Assembly (NCBI GenBank): GCA_964507325.1
Contig: CAZDQL010000003.1
Location: 1 to 64,000, forward strand
Length of the DNA stretch: 64,000 bases
From: CAZDQL01 sp964507325
GTDB lineage: Bacteria; Planctomycetota; UBA1135; GCA-002686595
Direction: 5' to 3'
Shown: piece by piece, positions 45,368 through 53,698 of the stretch
Layout of the letters: each line of letters opens with the position of its first letter
How positions within the stretch are numbered: the first letter of the stretch is position 1
Notes under the pieces: model-generated
Seen by the model: only the letters and a program-made list of their open reading frames with translations
What the model was told of the DNA's origin: nothing
The model's database searches: none
Translations under genes and position numbers: made by a program

Positions 45368-47590
45368 ATGCCCGTGTGCGCTGGGAAGGCCGGCCGATGG
45401 GGCCATCTCATGGCCGGCACTCCAAGTGACACGAATCGCGCCATCCCCGAGGAGGCGCGCCTCAAGGAGGACCGATCGGTGCCCTCGACAGCCAATAACC
45501 CTGCATCAGCGGGCGGCACCCCCGAGGCCGAGCCTCGAGGGACCGAGGAGCAACTGGCGCTCTTCCGTCAGTTCGTCGAGGTGTCCGGGGAGGGCATGGG
45601 CTGGGCCGACCTCGACGGCCGCATACGCTACGCCAACGCGACTCTCTGCAGGATGCTCGAGGAGGAAAGTCCGGAGGAGGCGGTCGGGACCAACGTGCTG
45701 GAGTACTACTCCGAGGACGGTCAGCGACGCCTGCGGGAGGAGATCCTCCCCGCCGTCCTTCGCGACGGCACGTGGACTGGAGATCTCGTTCTCCACTCGC
45801 GCAAGGGCAAGGCGACTCCAGTGACACACGGCCTGTTCCTGTTGCGAGATTCGTCTGGGACGCCGGCCTGCTTCGCGAACGTGCTGACCGATCTCACGGA
45901 GCGCAAGCGCGCCGAGAACGAGCTTCGAGAGCACAAGCAACACCTCGAGGAGTTGGTCGCCTGGCGCACCAGGGAGCTGAGCGAGAGCAACGAGGAGTTG
46001 CTGGCGGAGATCAACGAGCGCGCGCGAGCCGAGAAGCAGCTGCGGCGCCTGGCCATGATCGTGGAGCAGGCGGGTGAAGGCGTCGGCATGGTCGACATGG
46101 ACGGGACCCTGCGGTTCGTCAACAAGGCCTTCGCCAAGATGCACGGCTACACAGATCCCGATCAGCTCATCGGTCGGCACATGAGCGTGTTCCACACCGA
46201 GGAACAGATGCGCGAGCAGGTGTTGCCTTTTCTGGAACGAGCGCGGAAGCCTGGCGTTCACGTCGGCGAGGTGTGGCACGTGCGAGCCGACGGCTCGCCC
46301 TTTCCGACGGAGATGTCGGTCAATCTCCTGATGGGCGAGAACGACGAGTCGATCGGCTACATCGGGTTCGCGATCGACATCACCGAGCGCAAGCAAGCCG
46401 AGGAGGAGAAGGCGCGGCTCGAAGGGCAGCTGCTTCAGGCGCAGAAGATGGAGGCGGTCGGTCAGCTCGCGGGCGGCGTGGCCCACGACTTCAACAACAT
46501 CCTGACCGCGATTCTCGGCAACGCGGAGCTCGCGCGCTCAGCGCTGGAGGAGCGGCAGGCAGACACCCTGATCGTCAAGAGCCTGCGGCAGATCGAGACC
46601 AACGCCCAGCGCGCGTCCCGTCTCACGCGCCAGCTCCTCGCATTCAGCCGACGCCAGGTCGCCCAGCCCGAGGTCCTGAACCTCAACGACGTCCTCGACC
46701 ACACACGGGGTCTCCTGAGCCAACTCGCCAGCGAGAGCATCACGCTGGAGTACCTCCTCGCGCCCGACCTCGGCCACGTGCGCGCCGACGCGACCCAGAT
46801 CGAACAGATCGTCCTGAACTTGGTCGTCAACGCCCAAGACGCCATGCCCGACGGAGGCCAGCTGACCGTGCTCACCGAGGAGATCGACCTGGACGAGGCC
46901 TACGCCGCGGCCACCCCGGAAGCGAGTGTTGGGCCGCACGTGGTGCTCTCGATAGCCGACACGGGGCGGGGCATGGACGAGGCCACGCTGGAGCACATCT
47001 TCGAGCCGTTCTTCACCACCAAGCCGATCGGCAAGGGCACCGGGCTGGGACTTTCGACCGTGTACGGGATCGTCAGGCAAAGCGGGGGACACATCACGGT
47101 CAGCACGGGGCCTGGCCGCGGAACGACCTTCAAGATCTTCCTGCCGCGCGTGGACTCATCGGCGGCCAAGCCTGCAGTCGCTCGATCCAGCGCCCGCGCC
47201 CCAGCCGGCACGGAGACGATCCTCGTCTGTGAGGACGACGATTCCCTGCGGCGCCTCATGGTCCTCATCCTCGGGCGGGCCGGCTACCACGTCCTGACTG
47301 CCGAGACGAGCACCCGAGCTCTGGAGCTCGTGGCCTCTCTGCGCGAACCCCTCGATCTGTTGGTCAGCGACGTGATCATGCCGGGGCTCGATGGCAAGCG
47401 GCTGGCCGAGCGGCTACAAGCGACCGTGCCCGACCTGAAGACCCTCTTCGTGTCGGGCTACACCTCGAACGTCCTCGCGCGCCGCGGAGTCCTCGACCAA
47501 GGCGTCGAGTTCCTCGCCAAGCCCTTCAGCAATCGGGCCTTGCTGCGGCGCGTCAGGGCGGTGCTGGACGGCGAGCCGGCAGGCGACTAG
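45368..47590 (+). CDS. PAS hybrid sensor histidine kinase with receiver domain
   Basis: 740 residues from ATG 45368; GTG 45374 and ATG 45410 are in-frame alternatives. No transmembrane helix is present, so it is a soluble sensor. Order: two PAS/PAC units (about 60-180, then about 225-345, each ending in a DxTERK-like motif), a coiled linker, HisKA with GGVAHDFNNILTAILGN (His373), HATPase with LVVNAQDAMPDGG and GKGTGLGLSTVYGIV, and a C-terminal receiver with Asp668 in LLVSDVIMPGLDG and Lys in FLAKPFS. This layout is typical of hybrid kinases that signal through a phosphorelay. No cognate regulator is adjacent. It converges on the sigma-factor fusion gene 29 bp away. Confidence 0.93.
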   Translation: MPVCAGKAGRWGHLMAGTPSDTNRAIPEEARLKEDRSVPSTANNPASAGGTPEAEPRGTEEQLALFRQFVEVSGEGMGWADLDGRIRYANATLCRMLEEESPEEAVGTNVLEYYSEDGQRRLREEILPAVLRDGTWTGDLVLHSRKGKATPVTHGLFLLRDSSGTPACFANVLTDLTERKRAENELREHKQHLEELVAWRTRELSESNEELLAEINERARAEKQLRRLAMIVEQAGEGVGMVDMDGTLRFVNKAFAKMHGYTDPDQLIGRHMSVFHTEEQMREQVLPFLERARKPGVHVGEVWHVRADGSPFPTEMSVNLLMGENDESIGYIGFAIDITERKQAEEEKARLEGQLLQAQKMEAVGQLAGGVAHDFNNILTAILGNAELARSALEERQADTLIVKSLRQIETNAQRASRLTRQLLAFSRRQVAQPEVLNLNDVLDHTRGLLSQLASESITLEYLLAPDLGHVRADATQIEQIVLNLVVNAQDAMPDGGQLTVLTEEIDLDEAYAAATPEASVGPHVVLSIADTGRGMDEATLEHIFEPFFTTKPIGKGTGLGLSTVYGIVRQSGGHITVSTGPGRGTTFKIFLPRVDSSAAKPAVARSSARAPAGTETILVCEDDDSLRRLMVLILGRAGYHVLTAETSTRALELVASLREPLDLLVSDVIMPGLDGKRLAERLQATVPDLKTLFVSGYTSNVLARRGVLDQGVEFLAKPFSNRALLRRVRAVLDGEPAGD

Positions 47591-47604
47591 GCCGAGCGTC
47601 ATCC

Positions 47605-47618
47605 CTCGCGCCTGCGAG
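47605..47618. terminator. Small hairpin between convergent genes
   Basis: CTCGC, a four-base loop, GCGAG: a perfect five-base-pair stem within the 29-bp gap between the hybrid kinase stop and the sigma-fusion stop. Weak on its own. Confidence 0.25.
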
Positions 47619-47619
47619 C

Positions 47620-49269
47620 CTACTCCTCCTCGAGCGCGACGAGGATCTCGGGGTGGGCGATCCAGGTCACGAGGTAGGGGGCCTTGGCCCCCTCGCGGAG
47701 GAGGGCGAAGAGGAAGGGACGATCGAAGTGGAGCCGCTTGGGATGCGGCGACGCATCCGAGGCCACCATGACCGTGGCGCGTGACTTCATCACCACGCCG
47801 TGCTCGTCCAGCTTCAGGCGCAGGTCCTGCACCGTGTCGAGGATGAAGGAGTCTTCGAAGCCGGGATTCGCGAAGTGCAGCCCAGCGAGCTCCTCGAAGC
47901 GGTGCGTGAGATGGAAGTCGATCTCGGGGATGCGCAGGCTGTCCCCCATCTGCATGCGCTCCGCCTCGCTTGCGCGCACGCGCTGCCACACGCGGTCCCA
48001 GGTCTCGCCGAGGGTCTGCCCCGGCTGCACTCGTGCGAGCAGGATCCAGTCCTTGGGGCCACGGGCGTGCAGACGCACGATGAAGTCCTCGTTGCTCTTG
48101 TGGTCGTAGACGGAGACCTGCTGCGCGAGCGCTCGGTGGTGCTCCTTCTCGGAAGGGTGCTTCAGTCGCGCGATGCCGAAGGAGTCCACGGGGGTCTCGA
48201 CCTCATCCTTCTGGCCGCGGTGCACGAAGGCGAGCCGCTCCTTGGCGAGGTCCTCGAAGGGAGCCGGATAGCGCAGGCTCTGGAAGAGGAAGGCGTAGGC
48301 CAGGATCTGGAGGGTCGGGTTCCCTCCCCGTTGGTCCAGAACGGGATCGCGTCCCTCTCCGAACACGCGTTCGAGCTCCGCCTGGATTTCCTCCACGATG
48401 CCGTCCTTGACGTAGCCGGCCCGGGCCACGAGGGAGTGCTCGTCCACGTCCGAGCGCCGGACGCGGGTGCCGTTCAGCCGCTCGACGGTCGGAGGCTCGT
48501 CACGCAGGCGCACGTCGCCGCCGAGGAGCTCGCGCAGCTCCCTCCAAGCGAGAGGCAGGGTGGCGCACCAGATCCGGTTCTGGCGCGCATCGAGGGGTGA
48601 GTCGAGCGAATCGGCGAACGATGTCCAGGGGAGCTCGTCGGTCGTCGCGACGAGGTGGGTGTCCGGGGAGGGCAGGAAGAAATTGGTGGCCGCCGTTCCG
48701 AAGAGGCCGGCGAGGGTCACGAGCACGAGTGTCTTCATCTTGGGAGAGCTGGCGAGGGCGGCGGCCCACCCTACGGGCAGGAAGGTCGAGAGGAAGCCCT
48801 GCTGGCGCGCGCGTCGGCGCAGGATCTCGAGCGCCCGTGCCACGCGTTTCGAGGCCGCCGGCTGGCTGATGCCCAGCCGCTCTCCCACCGCCGCCAGGGG
48901 GAGGCCCTCGTAGTAGCGGAGATGCAGCGTGCCCCGCAGGGGCTCCGGCAGCCGCGCGAGCTGCTCGAGAACCCAACCCACCTGGTCCGGGGAGAACTCG
49001 CTCGCGGGCAGCTCGGGATCCTCCACCAGCGGGCGCTCGGCACGGAGCCGGCGCAGGCGGTTGAGAGCGACCCCGCGGGCCACCGCCCGCGCCCAGGCGC
49101 GGAACGGCCCGCCCGCTCGCTGCCAGAGCCCCGCCTTCTCGACGATCCGCACGCAGCACTCCTGGGTCACGTCGTCGACATCTCCCTCCGCCGCGTAGCG
49201 CGCCACGAGGCGCCGCAGGCCGGGCAGGAGGGCGGGAAGATCGTCGGGGGAGGTCGGCTCCACGGGCAC
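47620..49269 (-). CDS. ECF-type sigma factor fused to a membrane segment and a serpin-like domain
   Basis: 549 residues from GTG 49269. Residues ~1-160 are an ECF sigma-70: region 2 (VDDVTQECCVRIVEKA, FRAWARAVARGVALNRLRR) and region 4 (LPEPLRGTLHLRYYEGLPL, GERLGISQPAASKRVARAL). Residues ~165-200 hold hydrophobic segments (KTLVLVTLAGLFGTAATNFF), probably one transmembrane helix. The remaining ~350 residues would be extracytoplasmic; they start with NRIWCATLPLAWRELRELL and end with ILDTVQDLRLKLDEHG and LHFDRPFLFAL (residues 513-523). The last motif fits the serpin signature as I recall it. The hinge after DEHG lacks the small residues of inhibitory serpins. The sigma part may be released or controlled through the outer domain. 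An internal start at the MKTLVL site would give a separate exported protein. Confidence 0.85.
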   Translation of the reverse strand: MPVEPTSPDDLPALLPGLRRLVARYAAEGDVDDVTQECCVRIVEKAGLWQRAGGPFRAWARAVARGVALNRLRRLRAERPLVEDPELPASEFSPDQVGWVLEQLARLPEPLRGTLHLRYYEGLPLAAVGERLGISQPAASKRVARALEILRRRARQQGFLSTFLPVGWAAALASSPKMKTLVLVTLAGLFGTAATNFFLPSPDTHLVATTDELPWTSFADSLDSPLDARQNRIWCATLPLAWRELRELLGGDVRLRDEPPTVERLNGTRVRRSDVDEHSLVARAGYVKDGIVEEIQAELERVFGEGRDPVLDQRGGNPTLQILAYAFLFQSLRYPAPFEDLAKERLAFVHRGQKDEVETPVDSFGIARLKHPSEKEHHRALAQQVSVYDHKSNEDFIVRLHARGPKDWILLARVQPGQTLGETWDRVWQRVRASEAERMQMGDSLRIPEIDFHLTHRFEELAGLHFANPGFEDSFILDTVQDLRLKLDEHGVVMKSRATVMVASDASPHPKRLHFDRPFLFALLREGAKAPYLVTWIAHPEILVALEEE

Positions 49270-49356
49270 AGGGTCCTGAACACTCGGCCGGGCCCATTCA
49301 TAACCGGGTTCTGGAAAAAGACCCGTCGGATCTCGGGCTGGGAGGGGGATTCCTCC

Positions 49357-50049
49357 CTAGCCGGTGCCCGACGCGAGGAAATTGCGCGTCAAGATCCCCG
49401 CGACGTCGTCGTCGCGAGGCTCCTTCCCGAGCGCCGGCAGGATCAGATGCGCGCGCTCCGGCATCTTCTCGGGGAACTGCTCCAGAATCACGCGGGCGTC
49501 ATCGGGATCGATCTCCGGATGCGCCTGGATCCCCCAGATGGGGAGCTCGCCGTAGCGCATCGCCTGCACGGCGCAGTTCTCAGAGGAGGCGAGCACCTTC
49601 CAGGGCGGCTCGGGAGAGACGACTTCATCGAAGTGGGAGGCGAAGCAATGGCAGGGATCGGGGAATCCCTCCAGGATCGGATCGGAGGCGAGCCGTGTCA
49701 GGGCGATCCAGTCGATCTCGGGTGTGGCGGAGGTACCGACGAAGCTCTCGCCGGAGAGCGCGTAGATCAGCATCTGGTGACCGAAGCAGCTCCCGAGAAT
49801 CGACAGACCGCGATCCCTCGCCTCGCGCACCGCCTTGGCCTCGACATCGAACCAGGGCTGGTGCTCGACGATGCTCGCCTCGGACCCGGTCACCAGCAGA
49901 TGGGTGTAGCGATCGACCTCGGGCAGGGCCTCGCCCGAAGGCAGGTGCACGGCGTCGGTGGGCGTCTCGCCGACATGACGAGTCCAGTGCTCCACCGGCT
50001 TGTAGGCGTCGGTGTGGATGGAGCCATCCAGGATGAGCAGTCTCTTCAT
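49357..50049 (-). CDS. Class I glutamine amidotransferase domain protein
   Basis: 230 residues, the size of a stand-alone GMP-synthase-like amidotransferase. The triad is present: Cys88 in GSCFGHQ, His177 and Glu179 in GIQAHPEID. Such proteins release ammonia from glutamine or, in the gamma-glutamyl hydrolase-like subgroup, cleave gamma-glutamyl bonds. No synthetase partner is adjacent, so the acceptor is unknown. Cytoplasmic; no signal peptide. Confidence 0.88.
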   Translation of the reverse strand: MKRLLILDGSIHTDAYKPVEHWTRHVGETPTDAVHLPSGEALPEVDRYTHLLVTGSEASIVEHQPWFDVEAKAVREARDRGLSILGSCFGHQMLIYALSGESFVGTSATPEIDWIALTRLASDPILEGFPDPCHCFASHFDEVVSPEPPWKVLASSENCAVQAMRYGELPIWGIQAHPEIDPDDARVILEQFPEKMPERAHLILPALGKEPRDDDVAGILTRNFLASGTG

Positions 50050-50254
50050 TCGTGGTGCGTCCAGGAGTTCTGGCGGATGGCCACCTCCGGCGTGACGTGG
50101 CGCGAGTGCGCGCAGGGAGCGACCGACAGGACGGTACCATTCTCACGAGGCTACCGGAGGCCCTGGAACCGACAAGGGAACCTCCGCAGACGGCGGGCTT
50201 GCGGCGGAGGGTGGCGAGCGCGACAGGGTGAGGGCGGGCGGCTCCACTGTCCGC

Positions 50255-50260
50255 TATAGT
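50255..50260 (+). promoter_or_regulatory. TATAGT box six bases before ATG 50267 (probable leaderless start)
   Basis: Same arrangement as at 29247: a near-consensus -10 box, six bases, then ATG, with no ribosome binding site. Confidence 0.42.
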
Positions 50261-50266
50261 CCGGCG

Positions 50267-51166
50267 ATGAGCACCCCCAAGCTCGCCCTGGCGGCCGTGT
50301 TCCTCTCATTCGGCGTCGTCGCCTGCGCCACCTCCGGTGGGGGAGAAGCCCCGCTCTCCGGGGTCGTGGCCGGAGCTCTCGAACCGCGCGGCCTCGACGC
50401 AGTCGCCCGCGTGCCCCTGATCACCACCCGCGACGACGGCGTCGCCGACAGCCAGGTGGTTCCGGTGCTCTTCGAGGGAGAGCAGGCCTGGCTCGCGCTC
50501 GACACCGGGGCGCCCTTCACCTTTCTCTTCTGCGGCGCGGGCGAGGACGAGCCCGTCGAGCACGCGGGGACCGTCCGCATCGCCGGCGAGGAATGGGACC
50601 TGCCCGGCTACGGCGACGACGCGCTCGGCGTGGAGATCTTCGAGGGGAGGCCGATCGTCGGCGTCCTCGGCCTCGACTTCTTCCTGGACGTGCCCGCGGT
50701 GATCGACTACCCCGGCGGCGCGCTGATTCGCCATCTCGATGGCGAGCTCCCCGAGAGCGACGCGGATCTGCCACAGCTTCCCCTCTGCGGCGCGGAGCAC
50801 GGCCGAGCGTTGGTCGACGTGGTCATCGACGGTGCCGAGCTGCGGCTGATGTTCGATACCGGGGCGCACGACACCTTCTGGCTGGGGGTGGAAGGCAGTG
50901 GGGACGACGACGTGTCGGTCGTGCAGACCGCGGATGGGGCCCGCTGGGAGGTCTTCGTCGGGACCGGCAGCCTCGCGCTCCCCGGCCAGGAGCTGCGGTC
51001 GATCCCCGTGATGCGCGCGCTCTCGATCGGCTACCTCGAAGAGGAGCTGGAGCAGCTCGGCTACGACGGGCTGCTCGGCCTCACCGCGTTCGGCTGGCGG
51101 CGCATCGTCCTCGACTTCGAGGGCGGCGCGCTGAGGCTGGGCCCGGTCGCATCAGAAGCTCCCTGA
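50267..51166 (+). CDS. Two-domain retropepsin-like aspartic protease lipoprotein
   Basis: 299 residues from ATG 50267. The signal peptide ends in a lipobox (GVVAC), so it is probably lipid anchored outside the cytoplasm. Two aspartic-protease active-site motifs occur in one chain: Asp79 in ALDTGAPFTFL and Asp197 in MFDTGAHDTFW. Each is followed by a hydrophobic-hydrophobic-glycine segment (IVGVLGLDFF and YDGLLGLTAF), as in the gag-type aspartyl protease fold. Retropepsins normally dimerise to assemble two DTG motifs; here an internal repeat could make a one-chain enzyme. It converges on the next gene with seven bases between stops. Confidence 0.82.
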   Translation: MSTPKLALAAVFLSFGVVACATSGGGEAPLSGVVAGALEPRGLDAVARVPLITTRDDGVADSQVVPVLFEGEQAWLALDTGAPFTFLFCGAGEDEPVEHAGTVRIAGEEWDLPGYGDDALGVEIFEGRPIVGVLGLDFFLDVPAVIDYPGGALIRHLDGELPESDADLPQLPLCGAEHGRALVDVVIDGAELRLMFDTGAHDTFWLGVEGSGDDDVSVVQTADGARWEVFVGTGSLALPGQELRSIPVMRALSIGYLEEELEQLGYDGLLGLTAFGWRRIVLDFEGGALRLGPVASEAP

Positions 51167-51173
51167 TCCCGTC

Positions 51174-52556
51174 TCAGCGCCGGCTCGCCGCCTCGATGAC
51201 CTCCGGCGGGAGGTCGAGGACGAAGCGCTGCTCGGAGTCCGTGTCGAGCACCTCGACCACCTCGGGATCGGCGACCGGAACGTAGCGCGAGTACCTCGAG
51301 GAGCCATCCTTCCACGTCGCCAGCAGGAAGCAGACTTCGCGGGGACCGGGGGTGGGGAGGTCGAGCCGCAGCTCTCCACTCTCGTTCAGGTCTCGGCACG
51401 GCTTCACCCCAGCGCTCCCTGGCTCGTGCAGGCCGACGGAGATCCGGACGCGATCCCGGGGAAGGCCCGCGATGCCGGGAACGACGAGGACGACGCGCAG
51501 GGGGGAGCCGAGCACGACCGTCGTCTTCGGAGAGGTGAGCAGGACTCGGGTCGAACGTCGACCGTCGACTCCGATCTCGACCCGGGGCGCGGGGTCCAGA
51601 CTCGCGATCCTCAACACTCCCGCGCGATCCGCCCGGATCCTGGCGGACACCACGTCGTACAAGGGCACGTCCGGAAGTCGCGCCGTCGCATCTCGCAGTA
51701 GCCGGCCCTCGGGACTCTCGGCCTTCACCTCGAAGAGGTGCAGCGGGCTGGACAGCGTGATCGCCTCCAGTCGCGGGTCGTCGACCACTTCACCGACGGC
51801 GACCTGGATGCCCTCCACCTCGAACAACGGATCTTCGTACATCCGGAGCCGTCCGCGCACGGTGTACCGGCCCGGACGCAGGCGTGAGATCCGGAAGGAC
51901 GCATCCTCCTGCACGTGGGAACTCCAGGAGCCACGGTCGTCGGAGTGCTCCCGCTCCGCCTCCACATAGACGTGATCGAGAGGTGCGTCCGGCTCGGCCC
52001 GAATCCACCCTCGGATGACGGCCTCGCGGTTCATCACCAACACGGCGTCGGTGCGTCCCGGGACCTCCCTGAGGAACCCGTTGCCTCGATACCCGGCACA
52101 CAGCAGATCGACCAGGAGCTGCGCCCCCGGCGGCGACGTGCCGTGGATCGTGAAGCGTCCCGCCTCGTCGGCACGGCCCCGGTAGGGACCGGCCTTGACG
52201 CCTTGGCCGCGTACGTGCACGCCGATCTTGACCTCCGGAACCGGCTGGCCGAGATCGTCCACGACGCATCCCGCCAGGAGGATCGGTCCGTCCTTCGGCG
52301 GAGGCGCGGGGATCATCCGGGGCTCGCTGGGGGCGGGCCGATCCTCCGGCGGAGACGCCGCGAGTCGTTCCAGGTCGGATCGAACCGGTTCGAGCTCCTC
52401 ATTCGATGTCGCGGGGGGATCGAAGGCGTGCTCCGACGCGACGGAAGGATCGGGTTCGGGCTCGCCCTCCGGCCGATCGAGGGCGTGCCGGAGAAGCAGG
52501 GAGAGGACGAGGATTCCGACGGTGGCGACGAGTAGGAGACGGCCGAGGGAGCGCAT
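51174..52556 (-). CDS. Membrane-anchored carboxypeptidase-regulatory-like protein
   Basis: 460 residues. The N-terminal hydrophobic anchor (GRLLLVATVGILVLSLLL) is followed by an acidic, proline-rich linker and then several beta-sandwich modules. The first is a clear regulatory-like domain (ILLAGCVVDDLGQPVPEVKIG). The layout and the C-terminal strand (QRFVLDLPPEVIEAA) parallel the 862-residue protein at 18213-20801 (VRLRFDQAAYEEALA). A TAGGAT box (52595-52600, complement) lies about 40 bases upstream as a candidate -10. Function unknown. Confidence 0.75.
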   Translation of the reverse strand: MRSLGRLLLVATVGILVLSLLLRHALDRPEGEPEPDPSVASEHAFDPPATSNEELEPVRSDLERLAASPPEDRPAPSEPRMIPAPPPKDGPILLAGCVVDDLGQPVPEVKIGVHVRGQGVKAGPYRGRADEAGRFTIHGTSPPGAQLLVDLLCAGYRGNGFLREVPGRTDAVLVMNREAVIRGWIRAEPDAPLDHVYVEAEREHSDDRGSWSSHVQEDASFRISRLRPGRYTVRGRLRMYEDPLFEVEGIQVAVGEVVDDPRLEAITLSSPLHLFEVKAESPEGRLLRDATARLPDVPLYDVVSARIRADRAGVLRIASLDPAPRVEIGVDGRRSTRVLLTSPKTTVVLGSPLRVVLVVPGIAGLPRDRVRISVGLHEPGSAGVKPCRDLNESGELRLDLPTPGPREVCFLLATWKDGSSRYSRYVPVADPEVVEVLDTDSEQRFVLDLPPEVIEAASRR

Positions 52557-52662
52557 GACGAAGACGCTGCAAGACCGATTCCATCCTAGGCCATGCTCGT
52601 TGCCCGGGGCAGGAGGAGCCCCCGAGGCAGCGCCGCGTCACGGATTCGCAACGCCATGCGCC

Positions 52663-53655
52663 TCAGCCGTAGCGCGCGAAGACCCTGCAGATGGCCAGGC
52701 CGATCCAAGGGCGCATGGCGCGAGAGCCGGCGCTCGCGGGACGGCGCATCTTGCCGTGAGCCACGTCCCACAGGCCGTCGGCGCGCTGCTTGCGAACCAG
52801 CCAGCGCAGGCCGCGGGCCACGTGCTCTTCATCGGGCGGGATGCCGATGCGCGAGATCGAGTCCAGGGCCGCGACCAGGTGGTTCCACCAGAAGGGGTAC
52901 TGGAAGCGCACCCAGTAGTCCGCGTCGCGATAGGAGCTGTAGACGTCGGACTGGAAGAAGCGGCTGGCCAGCAGGCGCGCGGCCTGGCGCGCGGCCGCGC
53001 TGCGGCGGTGCCTCGCATGCGCGGCGAAGGCCCGCAGGACCATGCCCGTGATGTTGTGGGAGAAGGGCTGCGTGGAGTCCAGCGGCAGAGGATCGGCGTG
53101 CTCGCTCGTCAGGCGGTTCGCCTCGGCGCGCGAGAGCTTGCCCGTCAGGACGGCCGCCGCCCAGCCCCCGTCCTCCTGCCGCGCCGCGAGCAGCCACTGC
53201 ATGGCGCGCTCCACGCGCGGGTCCTTCCCGTAGCCCGCCTCGATCAGGAGTTGGAGCAGCATGCCGACGTAGTAGGGCATGTACTGGTTGGCCAGCATGC
53301 CCCGGATGTCGCCCTCCTCGGTTTGGCAGGAGAAGACAAACTCCGCCGCGGCGGCCAGCGCGGGGTGGCCCTTGCGCAGGCCGTACTGGCCGACCAGGAC
53401 GCGCAGCTGCTTGAAGGTCTCGAGGAGCGAGTACTTGACCGCCGGTCCACTTTGCTTCCCCGGGTACTTCCACGAGCCGTCGGTCTGCTGCTTGCGCAGG
53501 ATCCGCCGGACCTCGGGCAAGTCCCACAGGCGGCGGGCGGAGAGCCCCTTCTCGCCCAGGAGGTCCCGTCGGACGAAGTGCTCGAGGGCCGGGTCGCCCG
53601 CGGCCATCAGCGGCTCGATCGGGTCGCGTCGGAGTCTCGAACGCCAGTCGTCCAT
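52663..53655 (-). CDS. Terpenoid-cyclase/prenyltransferase-like alpha-alpha toroid protein
   Basis: 330 residues from ATG 53655; 53697 is a possible upstream start. No signal peptide. It contains repeated QW-like motifs of the toroid fold: KQQTDGSWKYPG, RQEDGGWAA, KQRADGLWD. The DxDD or DDxx motifs needed for squalene-type cyclisation are not visible, so a non-cyclase role is likely. The gene lies 43 bp downstream of the arylsulfotransferase-like gene on the same strand and may be co-transcribed. Confidence 0.75.
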   Translation of the reverse strand: MDDWRSRLRRDPIEPLMAAGDPALEHFVRRDLLGEKGLSARRLWDLPEVRRILRKQQTDGSWKYPGKQSGPAVKYSLLETFKQLRVLVGQYGLRKGHPALAAAAEFVFSCQTEEGDIRGMLANQYMPYYVGMLLQLLIEAGYGKDPRVERAMQWLLAARQEDGGWAAAVLTGKLSRAEANRLTSEHADPLPLDSTQPFSHNITGMVLRAFAAHARHRRSAAARQAARLLASRFFQSDVYSSYRDADYWVRFQYPFWWNHLVAALDSISRIGIPPDEEHVARGLRWLVRKQRADGLWDVAHGKMRRPASAGSRAMRPWIGLAICRVFARYG

Positions 53656-53698
53656 CGCCCTCAGGGAGTCTCGATGACCCCGTGAGGGTCCATCCATA

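Noticed and set aside
47620..48300. Reading the serpin-like end as an active protease inhibitor
   Set aside because: The hinge after DEHG has bulky and charged residues instead of the small Ala/Thr run needed for loop insertion.
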